Shown: positions 5,328-12,872 of the stretch, piece after piece
Numbering within the stretch: the first letter of the stretch is position 1
Layout of the letters: each line of letters starts with the position of its first letter
Assembly (NCBI GenBank): GCA_003558195.1
Contig: PWMM01000322.1
Coordinates: forward strand, 1-16,422
Length of the DNA stretch: 16,422 bases
Reading direction: 5' to 3'
DNA from: Syntrophomonadaceae bacterium
GTDB taxonomy: Bacteria; Bacillota; Dethiobacteria; DTU022
Position numbers and translations under genes: made by a program
The notes under the pieces: generated by a model
The model's database searches: none
Told to the model about the DNA's origin: nothing
The model's input: the letters and a program-made list of their open reading frames with translations, nothing else

Positions 5328-7949
5328 TTGACTGGTAAATATGAACCTGATGAAAGCAGGCTGTTTTCAGCAATAACTATTAAAAAATCCTGCTTAAAAA
5401 ACAGGTTTATGCGCTCGGCGATGGCTGCTGCAATGGCTGATCCGGAAGGGTTTATTACCGGTGATCTACTCAACTTTTATAGAATTGCTGCAGAAGGTGG
5501 CGCCGGGCTGATCATTACAGGCGCTGTATCTGTCCACCCAAATGGAAAGTTTTTCAACCAGCAAATAGTTGTTCACAATGATAGTTATATCCCGGGCTTA
5601 AAAAATCTTGCCGATACAATTCATCGCTATGGAGATGGAGTATTGGTATGGCCTCAGCTTCATTGCGGCGCAGCGCAACACTGGGAAGATGCCAGCGGTC
5701 ATCGCAATCCTGGCCTGGATGTTTCAAATTTAGGTGAAGATCACATATATACCATTATTGATGCATTTGGCGATGCCGCTTTGCGGGCAAAAAAAGCGGG
5801 TTTTGACGGAGTCCAGCTTCATGGAGCCCACCGGTATTTAATATCACAGTTTTTGAGCCCTGCTACCAATTCAAGAAGTGATAAGTGGGGCGGCACCCCA
5901 GAAAAAAGAATGCGTTTAGTACTGGAGATCTATGAAAATATAAGAAGTAAAGTTGGAGATTATTTCCCGGTTGGTATAAAGATTAATACAGCTGATTATT
6001 TTCAAGGTGGCAACTGGGTTGAAGATACCGCAGTATATGCTGAGCGTTTTTCCCAGGTAGGATTTGATTTGATAGAAATGAGCGGGGGGCTCTTCTATAT
6101 AACTGAATTAAGAGAGGAATTAAGAAAAAAAGCTGGGGCTAAGGAAGCTTATTTCCGGGATGCAATACCAAGGTTCAGGCAAGCAGTAGGCAGCAACACT
6201 GTGCTGGCAATAGCCGGTGGGATCAGAACCCCTGCAGTTATGGAAGAGATCCTTGATGAAGGTGTAGATCTTATTTCCATGGCCAGGCCGTTTCTGGCAG
6301 AGCCTAACTTGCCTCACCGCATTTTTGAAGGGGATATAAGGGCCTCAAAGTGTATATCTACTTACTCATTATGTAATTTGTGCCGGACAAAGGTGCTTAG
6401 AGGTTCTGTAACCTGTGTTAGTTATTTTCCAGGGGATTGTTTCCAAAGCTGTCCTTTAGGGCAGGATGTGCCGCGTATCCATACCCTGGTGGCACAGAAT
6501 AAGTATGAAGACGCCCTGGGGCTGGTTAAAAAAGATAATCCCCTGGCAAATATTATGAGCCGGGTTTGCCACAGCCCTTGTGAAAAAATTTGCCGGGGAG
6601 AAGATGGGGAACCGCTAGCTATAAAAGCTATAAAAAGGTTTATTACTAATTATGGAATGCAGAATAAGCTCCACGGTGGAGCAGTTAAAAAAACAAGGCA
6701 AGATGGAGAAAAAGTTGCGATAATCGGTTCCGGCCCTGCCGGTCTAACCTGTGCTTACTATTTAGCCCGAATGGGTTATAACCCGGCATTATTTGAAAAG
6801 GAAGATTGTTTGGGCGGGATGTTGAATTATATCCCCGCTTACCGGTTGCCGAAATCCTGTATTGACTTAGATTTGCATTATATTTTAAGTGCAGGAGTCG
6901 AGATTATATGTTCCACAGAAGTGGGGACAGATCTGTCTTTACAAGATTTATTTAAACAGGGCTTTAAGGCTGTATTTATTGCTGCCGGCGCTTCTGTGCC
7001 TAACTTATTAAACCTTGAAGGCGGAAACAGGCAGGAGGTCCTGGGCGGCCTTGATTTCTTAAAGGAAACCAGGCAGGGTGGAATCTCTGCGGCCGGCAAA
7101 AGGATCGCTGTTATTGGCGGTGGCAACACTGCGATCGACGTGGCCCGTTCCGCTTTACGTTTAGGAGCCCGGGAAATAGAAGTGTATTACCGGAGAAATC
7201 AAACATCAATGCCTGCTATCCGGGAAGAAGTTGAACAGGCCTTCAATGAAGGAGTTATATTTAAGTATTTGACTGTTCCCTTAAAAGTTTCTGAGGGCAA
7301 TGGTGGTTTGAAAATAACTTTTTGCAAGACCAGCCTGGAGTTTGTTGAAGAAAGTGAAAAAGAAAAAGTAATCCCTGTTTATGGGACTGAGTTTATAAAA
7401 AACTTTGATTACCTTGTTTTAGCTACCGGACAAAGAGGAAGTTTGCATAAAGTTGATCAATGTTTAGAACTGGAGAAAGCAACCTGGGGTGATCCGAAAA
7501 AGCCATTCCAGCCGATAAAAACCAACATTCCCGGAGTTTTTACCGGTGGAGATTTAGTTTCCGGGGCCGGTACGGTGGTTGATGCAGCAGGTGCAGGAAA
7601 AAAGGCAGCCAGTTATATAAATGATTATCTCCAGGGAAGTTCGGTTAGAGAAAAAGAAAATGATAACCTTTTTATAACAGCAACAAGAAATAACGCTTTC
7701 TCTGAGCCCGGTGAGATTATCGATCCAGAAAACCCAAAACGAGTTGAAATACCTTATATTCCTGTAAATAATCGAATTAAGAGTTTTGACGAAGTTGTAT
7801 GCACTTTGGATGAACAGAGTGCTGTTTATGAAGCTAAACGATGTTTGAAGTATGACCTCGACCTGGTGGAGAAAACCAGGGCTAAAATGGCCCGTATGGG
7901 CAGGGATACTTTTGTTTTAGAACCTGAGGATAATAACTATTCAGAGTAG
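5328..7949 (+). CDS. fusion of OYE-type FMN oxidoreductase and GltD-like Fe-S/FAD/NAD(P)H oxidoreductase
   Basis: This 873-aa protein has two halves. Residues ~8-340 form an NADH:flavin oxidoreductase/Old Yellow Enzyme barrel (GFDGVQLHGAHRYLISQFLS, RSDKWGGTPEKRM, then LAIAGGIRTP and ISMARPFLAEPNLP). The short C342-x6-C-x2-C-x10-C segment resembles, but does not match, the cluster motif of 2,4-dienoyl-CoA reductases. Next comes a dihydropyrimidine-dehydrogenase-like Fe-S domain (CFQSCPLGQDVP at ~371; RVCHSPCEKICRG at ~410). Then follow an FAD Rossmann motif IIGSGPAGLTCAY (~465) and an NAD(P)H motif VIGGGNTAIDVARSA (~594) of the GltD type. The tail ends with a GltD-like segment including AVYEAKRCLKYD (~825-840). 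Enoate or enoyl-CoA reductases such as FldZ and BaiCD share the OYE-Fe-S-FAD plan but are about 200 residues shorter. The start is TTG 5328, 8 bases after AAGGAGG. Probable role: reduction of an activated C=C bond or electron transfer; the substrate is unknown. Confidence 0.85.
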   Translation: MTGKYEPDESRLFSAITIKKSCLKNRFMRSAMAAAMADPEGFITGDLLNFYRIAAEGGAGLIITGAVSVHPNGKFFNQQIVVHNDSYIPGLKNLADTIHRYGDGVLVWPQLHCGAAQHWEDASGHRNPGLDVSNLGEDHIYTIIDAFGDAALRAKKAGFDGVQLHGAHRYLISQFLSPATNSRSDKWGGTPEKRMRLVLEIYENIRSKVGDYFPVGIKINTADYFQGGNWVEDTAVYAERFSQVGFDLIEMSGGLFYITELREELRKKAGAKEAYFRDAIPRFRQAVGSNTVLAIAGGIRTPAVMEEILDEGVDLISMARPFLAEPNLPHRIFEGDIRASKCISTYSLCNLCRTKVLRGSVTCVSYFPGDCFQSCPLGQDVPRIHTLVAQNKYEDALGLVKKDNPLANIMSRVCHSPCEKICRGEDGEPLAIKAIKRFITNYGMQNKLHGGAVKKTRQDGEKVAIIGSGPAGLTCAYYLARMGYNPALFEKEDCLGGMLNYIPAYRLPKSCIDLDLHYILSAGVEIICSTEVGTDLSLQDLFKQGFKAVFIAAGASVPNLLNLEGGNRQEVLGGLDFLKETRQGGISAAGKRIAVIGGGNTAIDVARSALRLGAREIEVYYRRNQTSMPAIREEVEQAFNEGVIFKYLTVPLKVSEGNGGLKITFCKTSLEFVEESEKEKVIPVYGTEFIKNFDYLVLATGQRGSLHKVDQCLELEKATWGDPKKPFQPIKTNIPGVFTGGDLVSGAGTVVDAAGAGKKAASYINDYLQGSSVREKENDNLFITATRNNAFSEPGEIIDPENPKRVEIPYIPVNNRIKSFDEVVCTLDEQSAVYEAKRCLKYDLDLVEKTRAKMARMGRDTFVLEPEDNNYSE

Positions 7950-7968
7950 GGACATAAATAATGCCGTA

Positions 7969-7975
7969 GGGGAGG
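7969..7975 (+). promoter_or_regulatory. ribosome binding site pointing to an ATT start codon
   Basis: GGGGAGG at 7969-7975 is followed after 7 bases by ATT 7983, in frame with the DUF1847 gene. No ATG, GTG, TTG or CTG lies in that frame between the upstream stop (7959-7961) and TTG 8016, which is 40 bases from the site and has none of its own. Confidence 0.6.
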
Positions 7976-7982
7976 CAGCGAA

Positions 7983-8669
7983 ATTTTTACAAAAGCGGAG
8001 TGCGCTAAATGTGCTTTGAAAGCTGATAAAAAAGCGTGCAGGGTTAAGGATGGCAACGGCCCCGGCTTTTGTCCTACAAAGTATAAGCAGGAGGTAATTG
8101 AGAAGGCCAAGCAGGTTTATCAAGATCCGGGAATATATGAGTTTGCGAGACAATCTTCCATCCAAGAGGCTCAATGTTATCTTAACAGGGATCGCAAGCC
8201 TCTTGTAAGGCAGCCCGTAAAGCCCCGGCTTAAAGAAATAATAGAGTTTGCTCAAAAAATGGATTACAAAAAACTGGGATTGGCTTACTGTGCGGGACTG
8301 CAATCTGAAGCGGGGAAACTCTGTAAAGTATTGGAATATCATGATTTTGAGGTGGCTTCGGTTGTTTGCAAGGTGGGCTGCACTCCTAAAGAGTTTATTG
8401 GGGTAGAGCAGGCTGAAAAAGTGCGTATAGGAGAGTATGAAAGCATGTGCAGTCCTATTGCGCAAGCCGAAATTTTAAATGAAGCCTGTACGGACTTTAA
8501 TATCCTGTTGGGGTTGTGTGTAGGGCATGACTCTTTGTTTTTCAAGTATACTGATGCAATGACTACTGTGTTTGCGGTTAAGGACAGGGTTTTGGGTCAT
8601 AACTCCCTGGCTGCACTTTATACCCTTGATTCATACTATGAGAGTTTGATTAAAATTAAAGATCAGTAA
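7983..8669 (+). CDS. DUF1847 family cysteine-rich protein, probable ATT start
   Basis: This is a protein of the uncharacterised DUF1847 family, common in anaerobes, probably metal-binding and cytoplasmic; its biochemical function is not known. Started at ATT 7983 it is 228 aa and carries an N-terminal cysteine set, C7-x2-C10-x8-C19 and FC30P, that resembles a zinc or Fe-S knuckle. Further conserved-looking blocks are LAYCAGLQSEA, VVCKVGCTPKEF, ESMCSPIAQAEILN and LLGLCVGHDSLFFKY. A start at TTG 8016 would give 217 aa but remove C7 and C10 and has no ribosome site, so ATT is preferred (or an ATG misread or mutated to ATT). It lies 33 bases after the OYE-GltD fusion and 41 before the CoA-transferase, so it is probably co-transcribed and serves the same pathway. 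Confidence 0.8.
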   Translation: MFTKAECAKCALKADKKACRVKDGNGPGFCPTKYKQEVIEKAKQVYQDPGIYEFARQSSIQEAQCYLNRDRKPLVRQPVKPRLKEIIEFAQKMDYKKLGLAYCAGLQSEAGKLCKVLEYHDFEVASVVCKVGCTPKEFIGVEQAEKVRIGEYESMCSPIAQAEILNEACTDFNILLGLCVGHDSLFFKYTDAMTTVFAVKDRVLGHNSLAALYTLDSYYESLIKIKDQ

Positions 8670-8710
8670 TATCCCTGATTACATCATTTTATGCAGGAGG
8701 ATGATTTTTT

Positions 8711-9916
8711 ATGCAGGAAAACAACTTGCCTCTCAGGGGAGTGAAAGTCTTAGATATTGGTACGATGATGTCGGCACCGTGGGCAGCATCATTTTTAGGG
8801 GATTATGGAGCTGAAGTTATAAAAATTGAACATCCTGAAAGAGGTGATAACTCTCGCCACTTTGGCTCGGAAAAAGATGGCAAGGGTGTTTTTTGAAAAA
8901 CTCTTTCCAGGAATAAAAAATGTATAACTCTAAAGATAAATACTGAAGAAGGTTCCGATGTTTTCTTAAAGCTCATAGAACAATGCGACGTATTAATCGA
9001 AAACTTCCGGCCCGGAACAATGGAAAAGTGGGGCTTTGAATGGGAGAAGCTAAGTTCGGTTAATCCCGGGCTTATTTGGCTTCGCTGCAGTGGTTTCGGC
9101 CAGGAAGGCCCTTATTCCAGCAGGGGTGGTTTTGGCACTATTGCTGAAGCCATGAGCGGTTTTGCGGCATTAAACGGCCATCCGGACAACCCCCCAACCG
9201 TCCCTCCTATTGCCCTTGCTGATGGTATAACCGGTATGGCGGGAATGGGGGTAATACTTACCGCTTTGTATGAAAGAGATGCTTTGGGCAGCGGTAAAGG
9301 GCAAATTATCGACATTACCCTTTATGAGCCAATTATGCGCTTGATGGAAGTTCAATTGATGGAATACGATGTTTTAAATAAACTATCGCAACGGATGGGC
9401 AGCCGTATTGCTTCAGCCGCTCCCAGGAATGTATATGAGACTAAAGAAGGCAAATGGATAGCCCTTTCGGCCAGCAATCAACCGGTGGTAGAAAAGTTGT
9501 TCAAGGCCATGGGCATGGAGGATTTAATTGACGATCCCCGGTTTGTTGATAATGCCCGCAGGATTGAGAACGTTGAGGAACTAGATGAAATTGTTGGGGG
9601 CTGGATTAAACAGTTTAACCAGGAGGAAGTGCTTAAGATTCTTTCAGATGCTGGAGCTGTAGCCGGTCCGGTTTATGAAATGGATCAGATTTATGAAGAT
9701 CCGCATTTTAATGAAAGGCCTTCATTTGTTGAGGTTGAAGATAAGGATTTTGGGGCCATGAGGGTGCCCAACGTTCTGGCGAAGTTTTCCAGGACACCGG
9801 GGCAGGTTCGTTTTACCGGTAGGGATCAAGGCCAGGACAATAAGGAAATATATGGGGATCTGTTAGGGATTCCTGAAGATAAGCAGCAGGAATTGAAAGA
9901 GAAAGGCGTTATTTAG
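8711..9916 (+). pseudogene. CaiB/BaiF (class III) CoA-transferase interrupted by an in-frame TGA
   Basis: Read through the TGA at 8894-8896, this frame encodes about 401 residues, the normal length of a class III CoA-transferase. These enzymes move CoA between carboxylic acids. Motifs on both sides fit: VLDIGTMMSAPWAASFLGDYGAEVIKIEHP before the stop; LSRNKKCITLKI, VLIENFRPGTMEKWGFEW, SGFGQEGPYS, and LADGITG with the probable catalytic Asp (~171) after it. The stop replaces codon 62 in GKGVF-x-KTLSRNK, where related proteins tend to have Trp, so one G-to-A change (TGG to TGA) explains it. The frame is unchanged on both sides. Elsewhere in the window TGA is an ordinary stop (pxpA, pxpC). I see no obvious SECIS-like hairpin just after it. 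AGGAGG (8695-8700) precedes ATG 8711. An internal ATG at 9020 has no ribosome site. Confidence 0.82.
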
Positions 9917-9943
9917 TGTAACCTAAGAAAGCAGGTGTTAATT

Positions 9944-10825
9944 ATGCTGCGCTCATTATTATTTGCCCCTGCCAACGTAACCCGCCGGGTGGATAAGGCG
10001 CTCGGCCTAAATGCTGATGCGATCATACTGGACCTTGAAGATTCTGTGCCGATAGCAGAAAAAAGCATGGCCCGGACCCTGGTTGCAGAAGCCCTGCAAA
10101 AACCAAGGAAAGGCCTTGCTTATGTCAGGGTCAATGCTTTAACTACCATGATGACTATAGATGATATAAATGCTGTGATTTGTCCCGAGCTTGACGGGAT
10201 TATGCTGACGAAAGTCGAAGAGCCGGTGGACTTGCAAAAAGCAGACTGGTTAATTGAACATTTAGAAGAAAAGCAATCTATGTCCGCCGGCTCTTTTGAC
10301 TTAATACCCCTGGTGGAAAATGCGAAGGGCGTTCATAATGCATATGAGATAGCCCGGGCAGTGCCCAGGGTAAAACGTTTATGTTTCGGAGCAGTTGATT
10401 ACAGTGCAGATCTAGGTGTTGAATTAACTGAACAGGGCAGTGAGCTGTTTTATGCCCGATCTCATCTGGTGAACGCATCCAGGGCTGCAGGCCTTGAACC
10501 ACCAATAGATACCGTCTATCCCAATGTCAAAAACCCTGAAGGATTTAAAAAGGATATTCAGATAGCGGTTAATCTTGGCTTTCAAGGCAAGCTGGTTCTG
10601 CATCCTGACCAGGTAGAGGAAGCAAATAAAAGTTTTTCGCCCTCAGAAGAAGAGATTGAATACTCGAAAAATGTAATAGCCGCTTTTGAGAAAGCGGAAG
10701 CGCAGGGCCATGCAGCGATTACAATGGATAACGGTAAATTTATAGACTATCCATTAGTTAACAGGGCCCGCAGGGTTCTGGAACTGGCAGATAAAATCGC
10801 TCAAATGGATGAAAGAGAATCATGA
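9944..10825 (+). CDS. CitE/HpcH-type CoA-ester lyase (citrate lyase beta/citramalyl-CoA lyase-like)
   Basis: This is a 293-aa TIM-barrel lyase of the CitE family, which cleaves 3-hydroxy-acyl-CoA esters such as citryl-CoA, citramalyl-CoA or malyl-CoA to acetyl-CoA plus a 2-oxoacid, with Mg2+. Visible motifs are RSLLFAPANVTRRVDKAL, ADAIILDLEDSVP, YVRVNAL, IPLVENAKGV (metal-binding Glu), FGAVDYSADLG (metal-binding Asp) and GKLVLHPDQVEEAN near the C-terminus. ATG 9944 is preferred, 6 bases after an AGGTG site; an in-frame GTG at 9935 lies within that site. It follows the CoA-transferase by 27 bases and overlaps the MmgE/PrpD gene by 4 bases. The CoA-transferase/lyase pairing suggests activation and cleavage of a free hydroxy acid. 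Which acid is not readable from the sequence; citramalate and citrate are the leading candidates. Confidence 0.88.
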   Translation: MLRSLLFAPANVTRRVDKALGLNADAIILDLEDSVPIAEKSMARTLVAEALQKPRKGLAYVRVNALTTMMTIDDINAVICPELDGIMLTKVEEPVDLQKADWLIEHLEEKQSMSAGSFDLIPLVENAKGVHNAYEIARAVPRVKRLCFGAVDYSADLGVELTEQGSELFYARSHLVNASRAAGLEPPIDTVYPNVKNPEGFKKDIQIAVNLGFQGKLVLHPDQVEEANKSFSPSEEEIEYSKNVIAAFEKAEAQGHAAITMDNGKFIDYPLVNRARRVLELADKIAQMDERES

Positions 10826-12156
10826 TAACGAAAACGTTAAGCGCGTATATTGCAAATTTACAATATGACCAGCTCCCTCCTGCGGTAGTAGATATGGCTA
10901 AAATAGCTGTTATGGACTGGTTGGGTTCAGTTTTAGCGGGATCACGACAAAAACCGGCTCAGATAGCAGCAGATATGGTCAGGAAAGAGGGCGGAAATCC
11001 GCAGGCTAGCTTGATCGGGTTTGATGAAAAGTTTTCCGTCAGCCAGGCAGCCCTGGTCAATGGAGTGTCTTCTCATATCCTGGAAATGGATGACCTGCAT
11101 AAAAATTCGATTTTGCACCCGGCTGCGCCGATAATTTCTGCAGCGGCAGCGATGGCTGAATATGAGAGGTCTAGCGGTAAAGATTTTATTACTGCAGTGG
11201 TGGCAGGTTATGAAACCGGTATTCGCATTGCAGAAGCAATTACCCCATCTCACTATTATTACTGGCATACTACCGGCACCTGCGGAACCTTTGGTGCAGC
11301 AGCGGCAGCAGCAAAAATATATTCTTTAAACGAGGAAGCGACACAACATGCCCTGGGAAGCGCCGGTACGCAAGCAGCAGGACTTTGGGAATTTTTGCAA
11401 GACGGAGCCATGAGTAAGCACCTTCATCCAGGCAAAGCAGCCATGAATGGAGTTCAGTCAGTTCTGTTAGCCCGGGCAGGCTTTACCGGGGCGCAAAAAA
11501 TACTTGAAGGTGAAAAGGGGTTTTTTAAAGCCATGGCTTCAGAAATTGATGAAAGTAAAGCAATCGAAGATCTTGGTGAAGATTATAGAATACTGGGTAA
11601 CAGCTATAAAATTTACCCTTCTTGCCGTCATACCCACGGCATTGTTGACCTGGGTATTGAAATGGTAAAAGAAGGGGTTAAAGCATTTGATATAGCAAAG
11701 ATAAAGGTGAAAACATATAGCATAGCTATAGATATTGTAGGAAACCCAGATCCTAAAACTCCGTTTGAAGCTAAATTTAGCCTTCCCTACTGCCTGGCCA
11801 GAGTCCTGTTGGACGGGGATCTTGTCCTGGAAAGCTTTGATCCTGCAGTTATAAATGATCCAAAAGTTTGGGAGCTCATTTCAATATGTTCATTGGATGA
11901 TGATTATCATATGGATAACCTGTACCCAGCAAAGTGGCCCAGCTGCCTGGAAATAACCCTCAAAAACGGTCAAGTTTTAAGAAAAGAAACCAGTTACCCG
12001 AAAGGGGATCCGGAAAATCCTGCCTCCAGGGAGGAATTGAAGCTTAAGTTTAAGCGACTGGCTTCAATGGCAGTGGATGAAAGCCGGGCAGAAAGAATAA
12101 TGAATAAACTGGGCGAACTGGAAAATTTGAATAAAATTAATAAGATATTAATTTGA
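10822..12156 (+). CDS. MmgE/PrpD family protein (2-methylcitrate dehydratase/cis-aconitate decarboxylase-like)
   Basis: This 444-aa protein is the usual length for the MmgE/PrpD fold, whose members include 2-methylcitrate dehydratase, cis-aconitate decarboxylase and iminodisuccinate epimerase. Motifs include MDWLGSVLAGS, NGVSSHILEMDDLHKNSILHP, AVVAGYETGIRIAEA, WHTTGTCGTFGAAAAAAK, AMSKHLHPGKAAMNGV and YKIYPSCRHTHG. These hold the conserved His and Lys positions that shape the family's active site. The start overlaps the lyase stop as ATGA, so it is translationally coupled; only a weak purine-rich site precedes it. In this operon it probably adds or removes water (or CO2) on a di- or tricarboxylate that is substrate or product of the CoA-transferase and lyase. 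Family members have several activities, so the reaction remains open. Confidence 0.87.
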   Translation: MITKTLSAYIANLQYDQLPPAVVDMAKIAVMDWLGSVLAGSRQKPAQIAADMVRKEGGNPQASLIGFDEKFSVSQAALVNGVSSHILEMDDLHKNSILHPAAPIISAAAAMAEYERSSGKDFITAVVAGYETGIRIAEAITPSHYYYWHTTGTCGTFGAAAAAAKIYSLNEEATQHALGSAGTQAAGLWEFLQDGAMSKHLHPGKAAMNGVQSVLLARAGFTGAQKILEGEKGFFKAMASEIDESKAIEDLGEDYRILGNSYKIYPSCRHTHGIVDLGIEMVKEGVKAFDIAKIKVKTYSIAIDIVGNPDPKTPFEAKFSLPYCLARVLLDGDLVLESFDPAVINDPKVWELISICSLDDDYHMDNLYPAKWPSCLEITLKNGQVLRKETSYPKGDPENPASREELKLKFKRLASMAVDESRAERIMNKLGELENLNKINKILI

Positions 12157-12182
12157 ACCGATCAGGTTGAGGAGGAACCGCA

Positions 12183-12860
12183 ATGGCTGAATTAATCCCC
12201 ATTTACTTTATGGGCAAAGAGTACAATGTACCGGAAGGTTCAACTATCTTAAGTGCCATAGAACATGCCGGCTATCAGTTAATTCGGGGCTGTGGTTGCC
12301 GGGGTGGTTTTTGCGGTGCCTGTGCTACCATTTACCGGATTCCCGGTGATCATCAGATAAAAGTTGGGTTAGCTTGCCAGACTCAAATCGAAGAGAATAT
12401 GACTCTAGCAATCCTGCCAAGCTATCCCGCCAACAAAGCATTTTACGAACTTGAAAGCGTTGAAAATCCTGTGAATGCTTTAAGGCAGGCCTATCCAGAA
12501 ATTTTCAAGTGTCTGGGATGCAGCGCTTGCACAAAGATTTGCCCGCAAGATATTTCTGTAATGGACTATATAGCAGGTGCCCAGAGGGGAGACCTGGAGA
12601 AGGTTGCAGAGATGTCTTTTGATTGTATAATGTGTGGTTTATGTGCCTCTAGATGTTTAGCCCAGATGGTTCCATATAATATAGCTATGATGGCCCGGCG
12701 CCTTTATGCAAAGACCACGTTGATTAAACCGGACTATGTATTAAAGCGGATTGAAGAAGTAGATCAAGGGAAGTATAGTGCTGAAATAGATAAACTGATC
12801 GGGAAAGACATTGAAGAATTGCGCATACTATATGCAGATCGAGATATTGAAGGGATCTAG
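12183..12860 (+). CDS. Fe-S subunit of a fumarate reductase/succinate dehydrogenase-like complex
   Basis: This 225-aa electron-transfer protein has an N-terminal 2Fe-2S ferredoxin domain with C39-x4-C44-x2-C47 and C65 (GCRGGFCGACA; LACQTQ). It is followed by two cysteine quartets, C110-x2-C-x2-C-x3-C120P and C148-x2-C-x2-C-x3-C158. The layout recalls SdhB/FrdB, but here each C-terminal quartet is complete and continuous, suggesting two [4Fe-4S] clusters instead of the [4Fe-4S] plus [3Fe-4S] pair of the respiratory enzymes. TGAGGAGG at 12168-12175 lies 7 bases before ATG 12183. It is 12 bases upstream of the flavoprotein gene, its obvious partner. No membrane-anchor gene lies nearby, so the complex is probably soluble. 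Thiol:fumarate-reductase B or heterodisulfide-reductase-C-like proteins are the nearest alternatives. Confidence 0.87.
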   Translation: MAELIPIYFMGKEYNVPEGSTILSAIEHAGYQLIRGCGCRGGFCGACATIYRIPGDHQIKVGLACQTQIEENMTLAILPSYPANKAFYELESVENPVNALRQAYPEIFKCLGCSACTKICPQDISVMDYIAGAQRGDLEKVAEMSFDCIMCGLCASRCLAQMVPYNIAMMARRLYAKTTLIKPDYVLKRIEEVDQGKYSAEIDKLIGKDIEELRILYADRDIEGI

Positions 12861-12872
12861 GAGGTTTGGTCT

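Noticed and set aside
7941..8465. 174-codon minus-strand open frame opposite the DUF1847 gene
   Set aside because: It is a shadow of the conserved plus-strand gene; the product has no family features and there is no ribosome site.
8894..8950. Selenocysteine insertion at the TGA of the CoA-transferase
   Set aside because: No stable stem-loop with a suitable apical loop is evident right after the TGA, the position is typically Trp in relatives, and no selenocysteine role is known for this family. Kept only as an unlikely alternative.
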